Positions 8,844 to 17,744 of a DNA stretch of 44,144 nt are shown piece by piece. The notes below the pieces were generated by a model. That model was not told the origin of the DNA and ran no database searches. It worked only from the letters and a program-made list of their open reading frames with translations. The position numbers and the translations under genes were made by a program. Each line of letters begins with the position of its first letter. Position 1 is the stretch's first letter. This DNA is from Planctomycetaceae bacterium (GTDB lineage Bacteria; Planctomycetota; Planctomycetia; Pirellulales; Pirellulaceae): the NCBI GenBank assembly GCA_003233175.1, contig QIKY01000240.1, forward strand, positions 1 to 44,144, read 5' to 3'.

Positions 8844-8959
8844 CTTATGCGAACCGTTGGAGTGTGTGTTTGAGCGTGTTTTTATTTTTGCCACACTTAA
8901 AAACATGCTAAAGCATGAACTCCAACGGCGCGGCGCTCTCGAAAATGAATAACTTATGC
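8821..8959. repeat. 71-bp palindromic element (family A copy 1) inside a 30-bp direct repeat
   Basis: Positions 8821-8850 and 8930-8959 are direct repeats matching at 28 of 30 bases. Copy one contains the addB-like stop codon (TAA 8841-8843) and copy two contains the addA-like start codon (ATG 8956-8958). Between them, 8856-8926 is a 71-bp element bounded by inverted ends GTTGGAGT and ACTCCAAC, extended to 10 bp by flanking bases (CCGTTGGAGT/ACTCCAACGG). A second 71-bp element of this family lies at 22925-22995. The simplest reading is that the two genes were once three bases apart (TAA CTT ATG), and that arrival of the element duplicated 30 bp and spread them. Confidence 0.85.
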
Positions 8960-11900
8960 CTAATGAACACGTCCTGATTCGCGCCTCGGCGGGAACGGGA
9001 AAAACCCATCAACTCACCAGCCGGTACTTGCGTCTTGTGGCGGACGACGCCGCAGCGCCGGAAATTTTGGCCGCCACCTTCACGCGCAAGGCGGCGGGCG
9101 AAATTCTCGAACGCATTGTCACGCGGCTGGCCGAAGCCTGCTTGCAGGAAAAAAAACGCGTCGAACTAACGCAACACCTGGGGTTACAAACGCTGACGCC
9201 GCAGCGTTGCCGCCGGCTGCTCAAATCACTCACCTCGCAACTGCATCGCCTCCGCATTGGCACGCTCGACAGTTTCTTCGCTCAAGTGGCGGGAAGTTTT
9301 AGTCTGGAACTGGGGCTGCCCACCGGTTGGAGTATTGCCGACCCGCTGCACGACGCCAGCCTGCGCAGCGAAGCGATTGAAACGATTTTAAGAGACGCCG
9401 AATCGAGCGAAGTCGCGCGTTTGCTCAACCTGCTCGCCAAGGGCGACGCCGATCGGTCGGTGAGCGAATTGGTGCGTTCGACCGTCAATCGTTTGTATGG
9501 TTTGTTTGCCGACACGCATGAAAACGCCTGGCGAACCTTTCCCCAATTGCCGCTGCTGCCCGATGCGGAGCTTGCCGGTTTGATGGAAGCGTTGCGCACG
9601 GCGGAGCTGCCCAAGCACAAATCGATCGCCAAGGCGCATCAAGCCAACTGCGAGCAGGCGCTATCGGCCGATTGGATGGGTTTCGTCCAGAGCGGGCTGC
9701 CGAGCAAGGTTCGCCTCGGCGAGCACATTTATTACCGTAAGGAAATTCCCGCCGCGACGGTCGCGATTTACGAGCAGCTGATTCGGCACGCGCGGGCTTT
9801 TCTGATCCAACAGTTGGCGTTACAGACCGCCGCCACGTACGAATTGCTGGCGAAGTTTCATGACGTCTACCGACGACTCAAACACGATTCGCGAGCGCTG
9901 TTGTTCGACGACATCACGCGTTCACTCGCTGGCGGAGAGTCGATGCGCGATGTCGAACGGCTCGCCTTCCGGCTCGACGCGAGCGTGTCGCACCTCCTGT
10001 TGGACGAATTTCAAGACACCTCCGGCAAACAGTGGAGCGTGTTGCGTCCGCTCGCCGAACGGACGATTCGCCCGGCGGACGGCGGGAGTCGGGCGCCGGC
10101 GCGGTCTTCCTTTTTTTGCGTCGGCGATATCAAGCAAGCCATTTACGCTTGGCGGGGCGGCCGCGCGGAAATATTCGCCGCCTTGGAGAAGCAACTTCCG
10201 GAACTGACGCTCGATTCCCTCACCGCCAGTTACCGTTCCTCGCAGCCCGTGATCGATGTGGTGAACGAAGTCTTTCAGGGGATCGGCCGACACGCCAACC
10301 TCGACACGGCGGAGGCGGCCGTGAAAGATTGGAGTACACACTTTCCGCAACACACCACCGTTCGAACCGATTTAACCGGCCATGTTCAGTTGCTTACCGC
10401 GCGCCGCGCCGACCCTGACGATCAAACTCCGATCGACGCCGTCATCGAAGCCGCCGCCGACAAAGTGGAGGAACTGCTCGCCGAAACGCCAGGATTGGAA
10501 ATTGGCCTGTTGGTGCGGCGCAATGCGGTCGTGGCGCGGACTATTTTTGAATTGCGGCAGCGCGGCGTTCGCGCCAGTGAAGAAGGGGGCAATCCTCTGA
10601 CCGACTCCGCGCCCGTGCAGCTTGTGCTTTCGGCGCTGCGGCTGGCCGACCATCCCGCCGACACGATCGCGCTGATGCATGTGGCGAATTCGCCCTTGGG
10701 GCCCGCGCTCGGTTTGCCGGCTTTTCCGGCGGATGCGAACCAAGAAAACAATTCCAACGACAACACGGAAAATGGCGCCCAAAACGGCAACGCCGAGGAG
10801 ATTGCCGAAAAGGTCGCGACGCGGTTGCGCCGCCGCCTCTTGCAGCAAGGTTATGGACCTGTTCTCGAACGTTGGCTGGAGCAACTCGCCGGGTGTTGCA
10901 ACACTCGCGATTTGAATCGGCTGCGGCAACTCGTCGAACTAGGGTACGCTTACCAAGACACCGCCACGCTCCGCGCCACCGACTTCGTGCGGCATGTGGA
11001 GAACCAGAGGGTGGCCGATCCTTCAGCCGCTTCGGTGCGCGTGATGAATGTGCATCAGGCGAAAGGCTTGCAGTTCGATGTGGTGGTGTTGGCCGATCTT
11101 GAGTCTTCGTTGATCGGCCAGCCTCCGAGTTATGTGATCGACCAACCCGATCCGACCGGGCCAATCGCGCGTGTCTGTTTGTATCGCAACAAGGAGATTC
11201 AATCGCTGCTGCCCGACGACATGCAAACCATGTTCCAGCAAGCCACGCATGCCAAGGTCACGGAGACGGTGTGTTTATTGTATGTGGCGATGACGCGCGC
11301 GGTGCATTCGCTTTACATCGTGATATCCCCGGCCAACGTGAGCGAGAAAAAACTGCCTCGCACCTCCGCCGGACTGCTCCGCGCCGCGCTCGCCGGCAAT
11401 CAACCGGCGGCGCCCGAAGCAGTCGTTTACGAACATGGCGATCCATTCTGGGCGGCGGCTGTCAAACGGGAAACAGCGGAAAAGCAGCCGGAGCGGGTGT
11501 CGGAACAAGCGCCGCTGGAGCTACGTTTAGCCCAGCCCGTTGGCAAGCGGCGCGGCGTTCTGGGATCGGCCAGTCCTTCCAGCTTGGAGGGAGGACGCCT
11601 AGCCTCGGCCGCCGACTTGTTGCGCATCGACAACGCCCAGGCGATGGCCCGCGGCACGCTGATGCACGCCTGGTTCGAGCACCTGCTGTGGCTGAACGAT
11701 CCACCGCCGACGCGGGAAACGTTGGTGCAAATTGCTCGCCAGGTGGGCGCCGCCAACCTGGATGTCGAGCAGATGATAAAAGACTTCCAGCAGCTTCTCG
11801 GCGCGCGGCAGATTTCAGGCGTGTTGTCGCGGGAGTATTACGATTTGGCCGCGCAACCGGCGGCGTCCGCGGCATCTCCCACGCCGTTTTCCGAGGCGTT

Positions 11901-12237
11901 TCTCCAACGGTTGGGCGGCAAGCGTCTGCGTTTGGACGTACGCAATGAATTCCCCGTCGCGACCTGGGAAGACAACCAAATTCTCAGCGGGTTTGTTGAT
12001 CGCCTGGTGCTGCTGTATGAAGATGACGTGGTGGTGGGCGCCGATATTATCGATTTCAAAACCGATCACATCGCGGACCACGACCAAGCCGCGCTCTCAC
12101 AACGCAGGGAACACTATCGGCCGCAAATCGAGGCGTATCGGCGCATCGTTTCAAACATGTTTCGCCTGCCGCCGGAATGCGTGGCGGCGCGGCTGTTATT
12201 TCTGACGCCGGCCGTTGTTTCACCGCTGCATGAATAA
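8956..12237 (+). CDS. addA: AddA-like UvrD/Rep helicase with C-terminal nuclease domain
   Basis: The 1093-residue product starts with Walker A at residues 10-17 (ASAGTGKT). Walker B follows near 350 (LLLDEFQDTSGKQW), then CVGDIKQAIYAWRGG near 390, VHQAKGLQFDVVVLADLE near 700, and LLYVAMTRAVHSLYIV near 775 (motif VI). The C-terminus from about 895 is a PD-(D/E)XK domain: GTLMHAWFEHLL, GFVDRLVLL and the catalytic IIDFKTDHI. This is the full AddA/RecB layout: a 3'-5' translocase with a nuclease that trims DNA ends until a recombination signal. Only the N-terminal ATP site of the pair looks active. Translation starts within the second copy of the 30-bp repeat, with no clear ribosome-binding site. 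Confidence 0.9.
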   Translation: MPNEHVLIRASAGTGKTHQLTSRYLRLVADDAAAPEILAATFTRKAAGEILERIVTRLAEACLQEKKRVELTQHLGLQTLTPQRCRRLLKSLTSQLHRLRIGTLDSFFAQVAGSFSLELGLPTGWSIADPLHDASLRSEAIETILRDAESSEVARLLNLLAKGDADRSVSELVRSTVNRLYGLFADTHENAWRTFPQLPLLPDAELAGLMEALRTAELPKHKSIAKAHQANCEQALSADWMGFVQSGLPSKVRLGEHIYYRKEIPAATVAIYEQLIRHARAFLIQQLALQTAATYELLAKFHDVYRRLKHDSRALLFDDITRSLAGGESMRDVERLAFRLDASVSHLLLDEFQDTSGKQWSVLRPLAERTIRPADGGSRAPARSSFFCVGDIKQAIYAWRGGRAEIFAALEKQLPELTLDSLTASYRSSQPVIDVVNEVFQGIGRHANLDTAEAAVKDWSTHFPQHTTVRTDLTGHVQLLTARRADPDDQTPIDAVIEAAADKVEELLAETPGLEIGLLVRRNAVVARTIFELRQRGVRASEEGGNPLTDSAPVQLVLSALRLADHPADTIALMHVANSPLGPALGLPAFPADANQENNSNDNTENGAQNGNAEEIAEKVATRLRRRLLQQGYGPVLERWLEQLAGCCNTRDLNRLRQLVELGYAYQDTATLRATDFVRHVENQRVADPSAASVRVMNVHQAKGLQFDVVVLADLESSLIGQPPSYVIDQPDPTGPIARVCLYRNKEIQSLLPDDMQTMFQQATHAKVTETVCLLYVAMTRAVHSLYIVISPANVSEKKLPRTSAGLLRAALAGNQPAAPEAVVYEHGDPFWAAAVKRETAEKQPERVSEQAPLELRLAQPVGKRRGVLGSASPSSLEGGRLASAADLLRIDNAQAMARGTLMHAWFEHLLWLNDPPPTRETLVQIARQVGAANLDVEQMIKDFQQLLGARQISGVLSREYYDLAAQPAASAASPTPFSEAFLQRLGGKRLRLDVRNEFPVATWEDNQILSGFVDRLVLLYEDDVVVGADIIDFKTDHIADHDQAALSQRREHYRPQIEAYRRIVSNMFRLPPECVAARLLFLTPAVVSPLHE

Positions 12238-12260
12238 GGGATGTACGCAAGCTGCCTGGT

Positions 12261-12278
12261 TTCCCGCCCGTGCGGGAA
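12261..12278. terminator. Possible bidirectional terminator hairpin between convergent genes
   Basis: TTCCCGC (12261-12267) and GCGGGAA (12272-12278) form a perfect 7-bp stem around a CCGT loop, between the stop of the AddA-like gene and the stop of the convergent permease gene. There is no T-run on either side, so this is only a position-supported guess. Confidence 0.35.
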
Positions 12279-12306
12279 GAACGGCGGCGCCTGCCTAGCC
12301 ACCGAC

Positions 12307-14211
12307 TCACCCGGCCGGGAAAAACGGCCAGATGCGGGGAATTAATAGTATGGCCGCCGTCGCGATAAGTATCGCCAGCGGCGCGCCCACGCGAAAATAG
12401 TCGGACGGTTTGTAGCCGCCGGGGCCCATCACCATCAGGTTGGTTTGGTAGCCGATCGGCGTGACAAACGAGAGCGACGCCGCCAGTGCAATGGCCATCA
12501 CGAACGGGCGAGGATGATAACCGCCCTCCCAAGCCACGGCCACCGCCAACGGCAAGAACATCGCGGCGACGGCGTTGTTGGTGATCATCTCGGTGAACAG
12601 CGACGTCAGCAAATAAACCACCGCCAGCAACAAAAAAGGATGCTCGCCCACAACCGAAATCAGCACAGTGGCGATATTGCCCGCCGCCCCGCTGGTGGTT
12701 AAAGCCCGTCCCAAGCCGAGCGCCGCGGCAATGGTCACGATCAATTGAATATCGATCGCGGCGCGGGCGTCCGACATCCTTAAACATTTCGTCGCGACCA
12801 TCAGCGCCGCTACGGTAATCGCGGCCAGGGGCGGCGATCCGAGTGACGAAAAAAGGCTGACGCCGTGGAGGAAATTGGTGCAGACCAACCACACCGCCAG
12901 CAGCAGCAATAAGCCGGCGGAAAGCCACATCCGATCGTGGCGGCGGGGCGAGGAGCCTTCCACGTCTCCGACCAGATAAAAGTCGCGGCTGTTACGGTAG
13001 CGAGAGACAAATTCGGTGCGGGTTTGCAGCAGCAGGGTGTCGCCCGGCTCCAGGCGAATGCTGCCGATTTTGTTCGTCAGACGAACGCCGTTGCGATGCA
13101 CCGCCACCACCGCCGCTCCGTAGATCGCGCGGAAATTGGCCTCGCGGATGGTCGTGCCGATCAAGGGCGATGTGCGAGAAAGCACCACTTCGGTCAGGTG
13201 GCGGCGTTGCCGAATGTGAGGATGGAACTCATAGGTGCTATCGGCGGCGGGCGCCAAACCCGGAATTTTTTCCAAGTCGACGATCGTACTCACCACGCCG
13301 GTGAAAACGAGGCGGTCGCCGTTTTGAATGGCGTCTTCCGGGGCGACCGGCGTGATAATATCGCCTCGGCGGTCGATTTCGATCAAAAACAGTCCTGGCA
13401 GATGCCGCAGACCGGCCTGCTCAACCGACTTGCCGATCAACGGGCATTCACTGCGGACCAGCATTTCCACCAGGTATTCGCGCCGCTCATCGCCCAATCG
13501 CTCCAGCATATCGGTGCGGTTGGGCAGCAAGAATGGCCCGGCGAAAATGAGAAACACCATGCCAATCAGCGCACAAGGCGCGCCCACGCGGCCAATTTCC
13601 AACATGCGCATGGGCCGCACGCCATCGGCAAAAGCCGCCTTGGAGAGGGCGGCGGTTGGCGGCGGCGGAGCGTGTTCGGCGGCGGCGTACTCTTGTTGCA
13701 GTTGGCGCAATTGCGAGTTGACCACCAGCGAAGTGCTGGTGCCAATCAGCGTGCAAACGCCGCCCAAAATGGCGAAGTAACTGACCAACATCAGCAGCCG
13801 CGACGGCGCCACGTTTCGCTTACGGCACCAATCGACCACCACCGGCGCCATCATCGCGACCAGCGCCGTGTTGAGCAGGAAAGCCGAACTGGCGGTGAGC
13901 ACTAGGCCCAACCGCCAACGCGCCCCATGTTCCGAATGGACGTGGCCCAACAAACGCTCGCCCACCCAATCGAGTAGGCCGGTGGCGCGCAAACCGGCGG
14001 AAACGGCCAACAGCCCGGCCACCGTGAGCACCGCCGGACTGGCGAAACCGCTCATCGCTTCTTCCGGCGTAATCACACCGCACAGCGTGACCGCGACCAG
14101 CCCGGCCAGAAAGAGAAAATCGGGCGGGGCCGAGCGTCGTAGTTGCAGGCCCAGAAACACCAGCAGCGTAACGCCAATCGCGATCCAGGCGTGTAAATCG
14201 GACCAATTCAT
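12307..14211 (-). CDS. SLC13/DASS family permease with two RCK_C domains
   Basis: This 634-residue inner-membrane transporter has hydrophobic bundles at both ends. The central soluble part (about 215-400) contains two RCK_C (TrkA-C) repeats: SECPLIGKSVEQAGLRHLPG and TSPLIGTTIREANFRAIYGA. The family signature is in the last third: EMITNNAVAAMFLPLAVAVA and VTPIGYQTNLMVMGPGGYKP. Relatives carry sulfate, citrate or dicarboxylates by sodium coupling; RCK_C domains usually bind small regulatory ligands. The ATG at 14209-14211 was chosen because the longer frame would overlap the serA 3' end. It follows serA by 61 bp on the same strand, so co-transcription is likely. The substrate is not determined. 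Confidence 0.85.
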   Translation of the reverse strand: MNWSDLHAWIAIGVTLLVFLGLQLRRSAPPDFLFLAGLVAVTLCGVITPEEAMSGFASPAVLTVAGLLAVSAGLRATGLLDWVGERLLGHVHSEHGARWRLGLVLTASSAFLLNTALVAMMAPVVVDWCRKRNVAPSRLLMLVSYFAILGGVCTLIGTSTSLVVNSQLRQLQQEYAAAEHAPPPPTAALSKAAFADGVRPMRMLEIGRVGAPCALIGMVFLIFAGPFLLPNRTDMLERLGDERREYLVEMLVRSECPLIGKSVEQAGLRHLPGLFLIEIDRRGDIITPVAPEDAIQNGDRLVFTGVVSTIVDLEKIPGLAPAADSTYEFHPHIRQRRHLTEVVLSRTSPLIGTTIREANFRAIYGAAVVAVHRNGVRLTNKIGSIRLEPGDTLLLQTRTEFVSRYRNSRDFYLVGDVEGSSPRRHDRMWLSAGLLLLLAVWLVCTNFLHGVSLFSSLGSPPLAAITVAALMVATKCLRMSDARAAIDIQLIVTIAAALGLGRALTTSGAAGNIATVLISVVGEHPFLLLAVVYLLTSLFTEMITNNAVAAMFLPLAVAVAWEGGYHPRPFVMAIALAASLSFVTPIGYQTNLMVMGPGGYKPSDYFRVGAPLAILIATAAILLIPRIWPFFPAG

Positions 14212-14272
14212 TGACGTCTTTCGCTGTGCCGTCGATGGAGAAACACGTATCGCGATAGTTTCGGCTGGAGGG

Positions 14273-15898
14273 TTATTCGAGCCAACTCGGCCGTTTACCG
14301 GCTGCGGGAAGATCAACCACCCCAACGCTCAAAATATCAGGTTGGGCCAACAGTTCGTCAAGCGATTCCGGCGATGGCCGACTGTCAAGGTTGAGAATGC
14401 CGATGGCCTTGCCGCCCGGTTGGTTGGCCTCGCGGCCGACGCTCATCTGCGCGATGTTGATTTTGTGTTTTCCAAACACCGCACCCACGCGGCCGATGAT
14501 TCCCGGTATGTCGTTGTGGGTGAAGGTGAGCAAGACACCGTCGAGGTAAGCTTCGAGGCGGAAATCCTGTAGTCGGATGAGTCGCACCATGTCGTTGCCG
14601 AAGAGCACGCCGCCGGCGGTGAATTCGCCTCCAGCGGCGACCACGCTGGCGGTAATCGAGGAACTGAACGCGCTCATTTCACTGGTGGTTTCCTCTTCTA
14701 ACTCGATGCCGCGCTCCTTTAGCAACATTTCGGCGTTGATGATGTTGACATCTTCGGCGAGCGCATTTTCCAGCAGCCCGGCGCAAAATGCGGCCGTCAG
14801 CATGCGGGTATCCTTGCTGGCCACCTCTCCCCGGTATTGCAAGCGGCAACGCGAGACACAGCCGCAAGGCCACTGCGCCATCAAACGCCCCAGCCGATAA
14901 CTGAGATTCAAAAACCCTTTGAGTCCGGCCAGAGCCTTGGGGTCGATCGAAGCCGTATTCACGGCATGGCGAATCTCGCCCCGTTGCAGGAAGTTGACCA
15001 ACAGTTGCACCGCCTCCACCGCCACCTGGGTTTGCGCTTCCTCGGTGCTGGCGCCCAAATGAGGCGTGCATAACACGTCCGGCATTTGGAATAGCGGGCT
15101 GTCGGTGCAGGGCTCTTTTTCATAAACGTCGAGCGCCACGCCGCCCAGTTTTCCGCTGCGAAGGCCGTCGGCGAGTGCTTGCTCGTCGTAAATACCGCCC
15201 CGCGCACAATTCACTAGCCGCGCGCCGGGCCGCAACATTTCGATTTCCGCCGCGCCGATCAATCCTCGTGTTTCCGGAGTGAGCGGCGTATGCACGGTGA
15301 GGTAATCGATGCGCGGCAGCATGTCGTGAACGCTTTCGATCAACTCCACGCCTAATTCCTCAGCGCGTTGCGCTGAAAGGAAGGGGTCGTACCCCAAGAC
15401 GCGCATCTGGAAGGCCCGCGCCCGGGCGGCAACTTCTTGCCCGATGCGGCCCATGCCGACAACGCCGAGCGTTTTGTCGGCCAGTTGCGATCCCATATAT
15501 GCTTTGCGATCCCAACGCCCCTCGCGCAAACTCTGATGCGCTGGCGCAATATTCCTCGAGAGCGCAAGCATGAGTGCGAAGGCGTGCTCCGCCGTACTGA
15601 GCGTGTTGCCGGTGGGCGTGTTCATCACAACAATGCCGCGGCGCGTGGCCGCGGCTTTGTCGATGTTGTCGGTGCCGACGCCCGCCCGCACAATCGCCCG
15701 CAAACGAGGCTGCCCGGAGAGTGATTCCGGCGTGATCTTCACGCCGCTGCGGCAAATGGCGCCGTCGAATTCGCTCAGTGCATCACGCAGTGCTGGCCCT
15801 TTGAGGCCGGTGCGAACTTCGTACGTTATGCCGTCCGCCTCATCCAGGAGTTGTAGCCCTTCGGGGGCGATGTTGTCTAAAACAATAACGCGTAACAT
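14273..15898 (-). CDS. serA: D-3-phosphoglycerate dehydrogenase
   Basis: The 541-residue product has the long (type I) SerA layout. The Rossmann NAD site is TLGVVGMGRIGQEVAARARA near residue 145. Substrate-site residues lie in VNCARGGIYDEQAL near 230, and the catalytic His is in CTPHLGASTEEAQTQVA near 280. An intervening domain runs from about 320 to 450. A C-terminal ACT domain (LLTFTHNDIPGIIGRVGAVF) usually senses serine. It oxidises 3-phosphoglycerate to 3-phosphohydroxypyruvate, the first step of serine synthesis. The ATG is at 15896-15898. SerC, the next enzyme, is encoded upstream on the same strand with a CACAGAG-type repeat between them, which may have split an older operon. Confidence 0.95.
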   Translation of the reverse strand: MLRVIVLDNIAPEGLQLLDEADGITYEVRTGLKGPALRDALSEFDGAICRSGVKITPESLSGQPRLRAIVRAGVGTDNIDKAAATRRGIVVMNTPTGNTLSTAEHAFALMLALSRNIAPAHQSLREGRWDRKAYMGSQLADKTLGVVGMGRIGQEVAARARAFQMRVLGYDPFLSAQRAEELGVELIESVHDMLPRIDYLTVHTPLTPETRGLIGAAEIEMLRPGARLVNCARGGIYDEQALADGLRSGKLGGVALDVYEKEPCTDSPLFQMPDVLCTPHLGASTEEAQTQVAVEAVQLLVNFLQRGEIRHAVNTASIDPKALAGLKGFLNLSYRLGRLMAQWPCGCVSRCRLQYRGEVASKDTRMLTAAFCAGLLENALAEDVNIINAEMLLKERGIELEEETTSEMSAFSSSITASVVAAGGEFTAGGVLFGNDMVRLIRLQDFRLEAYLDGVLLTFTHNDIPGIIGRVGAVFGKHKINIAQMSVGREANQPGGKAIGILNLDSRPSPESLDELLAQPDILSVGVVDLPAAGKRPSWLE

Positions 15899-15977
15899 CG
15901 CGACTCCAAGTTGTTAAAACGTGTGTGTGGTGTGTTGATGGTCGTCAGCCAGCACGCAATTTGTGGAAAACGGTTTA

Positions 15978-16053
15978 GCCACAGAGGTCACGGAGCACAC
16001 CGAGAGCGGCATCCGCCTCGCATCTTCTCCGTGTGGTCTGTGCCCTCTGTGGC
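15978..16053. repeat. CACAGAG-type inverted repeat (family D copy 1)
   Basis: The left arm GCCACAGAGGTCACGGAG (from 15978) pairs with the right arm ending CCCTCTGTGGC (to 16053). Similar arms occur at 18622-18690 and 42071-42163. The element fills most of the 249-bp serA-serC gap. No function is evident. Confidence 0.7.
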
Positions 16054-16147
16054 AAAAAACTATTTTTGGGTTGCAGTCAACGACCTCACTGTGAACTCTG
16101 GGGCGAAAAATGTAGGGACAGTCATTGTTTGGCCGATGTTTGGCGGC

Positions 16148-17260
16148 TTAACTGGCATGGCGGTCGCGGAAATCTCGCATGAAGGAGCACAGCGCCGCAA
16201 CACCTTCTCGCGGCATGGCGTTGTAAATGGAAGCTCGTATGCCGCCCACGCTGCGATGGCCTTTCAAATCGGTCAAACCTTGGGCCGCGGCCGACTTCAA
16301 AAACTCGGCTTCGCATTCGGCGGTGGGCAGGCGGAAGGTGGCGTTCATTAACGAACGGCAGTTCGGCTGTGCGTGTCCGCGAAAGAAATCGTGGCTTTCA
16401 TCGAGCACGTCATACACCAAGGCGGCCTTCTCGCGGTTTCTGGCTTCCATGTTCGCCAAGCCGCCCACTTCGTCTTGCAGCCAACGCGCCACCAGGCCCA
16501 TCACGTAGATGGCGAAAGTGGGTGGCGTGTTGTAAAGCGAATTGGCTTCGGCATGCTCGCGATAGTTCAAATAACCGGGAAGATTCGCATCGCTGCGCTC
16601 CAGCAGGTCGTCGCGGATGATGACCATGGTCACTCCGGCAGGACCGGCGTTTTTCTGGGAGCAGGCGTAAATCAAACCGTATTGGTCGATCGGAATCGGC
16701 CGCGAAAGAATGTCGGACGAACAATCGCAGACCACCGGCGCCTCCGTGTTGGGCGGCGTGGCGGGAAGTTGCACGCCGTGAATCGTTTCGTTCGACGTAA
16801 TATGCACGTATTCGGCGTCGGCGGAGAACTCCAACGCTTCTTCACTGGGAATGCGATCGTACGACGTTTCGGCGGCATCCCAAACGACGTGCGTCTTGCC
16901 CACTTTGCGAGCTTGTTCGAGCGCCTTGTTGCCCCAGGCGCCCGTCAAAACATAATCCGCCGAAGCATCGGCCGACCGATAAAGATTCATCGGCGCCATC
17001 GAGAATTGCAGCCGGGAGCCGCCCTGCAAAAAGAACAGTTGGTAGTTCTCCGGAATATCGAGCAGCGACCGTAAACACGACTTGGTCGCCTCCAAAATTT
17101 CCAAAAACGCCGGGCTCCGATGGCTGATTTCCAACACCGAAACACCCGCCCCCGGCAACAGCAGCAAGTCATCTCGGACCTGCTCCAACACCGACACCGG
17201 CAAAGCGGCGGGACCCGCCGAAAAATTGAACAATCGCTCCGTCAGAGGTGAAATGGTCAT
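16148..17260 (-). CDS. serC: Phosphoserine aminotransferase
   Basis: The 370-residue class-V aminotransferase matches SerC in length and motifs. These are the N-terminal FNFSAGPAALPVSVLEQ, ISHRSPAFLEILEATKSCLR, and the phosphate/PLP loop FFLQGGSRLQFSMAPMNL. The PLP lysine is in YACSQKNAGPAGVTMVIIRD near 208. The C-terminal HRSVGGIRASIYNAMPREGV is the SerC signature. It converts 3-phosphohydroxypyruvate plus glutamate to phosphoserine and 2-oxoglutarate (it may also serve pyridoxine synthesis). The ATG is at 17258-17260. It is transcribed leftward toward serA, consistent with a serine unit interrupted by a dispersed repeat. No serB is in the window. Confidence 0.95.
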   Translation of the reverse strand: MTISPLTERLFNFSAGPAALPVSVLEQVRDDLLLLPGAGVSVLEISHRSPAFLEILEATKSCLRSLLDIPENYQLFFLQGGSRLQFSMAPMNLYRSADASADYVLTGAWGNKALEQARKVGKTHVVWDAAETSYDRIPSEEALEFSADAEYVHITSNETIHGVQLPATPPNTEAPVVCDCSSDILSRPIPIDQYGLIYACSQKNAGPAGVTMVIIRDDLLERSDANLPGYLNYREHAEANSLYNTPPTFAIYVMGLVARWLQDEVGGLANMEARNREKAALVYDVLDESHDFFRGHAQPNCRSLMNATFRLPTAECEAEFLKSAAAQGLTDLKGHRSVGGIRASIYNAMPREGVAALCSFMRDFRDRHAS

Positions 17261-17327
17261 TGCCTGCCGCCGTCTATTTTCTACTTGCTGTCTGTGACTA
17301 CTTTTGGACCAACCTAATCCCGGTTCA

Positions 17328-17358
17328 GAAGCCCGGCTTTTTCAAAAAGCCGGGCTTC
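17328..17358. repeat. Hairpin repeat, family B copy 2
   Basis: GAAGCCCGGCTTTTT (17328-17342), one base, then the exact complement (17344-17358). The preceding CCGGTTCAG is shared with the copy at 251-258. It lies upstream of serC, so here it cannot be that gene's terminator. Confidence 0.7.
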
Positions 17359-17519
17359 GCAAGCGTCCATTCAGGAACCGATCGCTCCACGCTTTCCATG
17401 TGGCCGCCGGGCTCAAGAAATCTCGCCCGTCGCCCAGTTTTCGAATCGGCGCCGGCCCTGATTGTATGCTCCGCCCAAACTATTGAGAAGGACGCCCGCC
17501 CAGCGCCGAAGAGACGCAA

Positions 17520-17735
17520 ATGAAATTCTCGCCAAGCCGGAGGTTGAGCGCAGCGACGCCGCCGGACTGCCGCCCCAACAAACGCGGCATCCCGGCGGGG
17601 CGCCAGATGCAGCGGTCGGAACGGAGACCATCGGCAGCGCCCGTTGCCGACGCCGCCGGCATCCTTCCAGGATGCGGTGTTTCAGCGGTTCGACCCTCCG
17701 CTGGTATCGCTGCGCGACCACCGGCTAATGGCCTG
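17520..17735. repeat. Composite dispersed repeat related to 39305-39382 (family F)
   Basis: ATGAAATTCTCGCCAAGCCG (17520-17539) matches 39305-39324 with one mismatch. CCACCGGCTAATGGC near 17718-17732 matches the inverted arm of the other copy. The parts are further apart here, as if something had inserted between them or the copy had decayed. Confidence 0.55.
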
Positions 17736-17744
17736 AATCCCCAC

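Noticed and set aside
12937-13905. Long plus-strand open frame opposite the SLC13 gene (322 codons)
   Set aside because: It is antisense to a well-supported transporter, His/Arg/Gln-rich, and without any motif: a GC-rich shadow.
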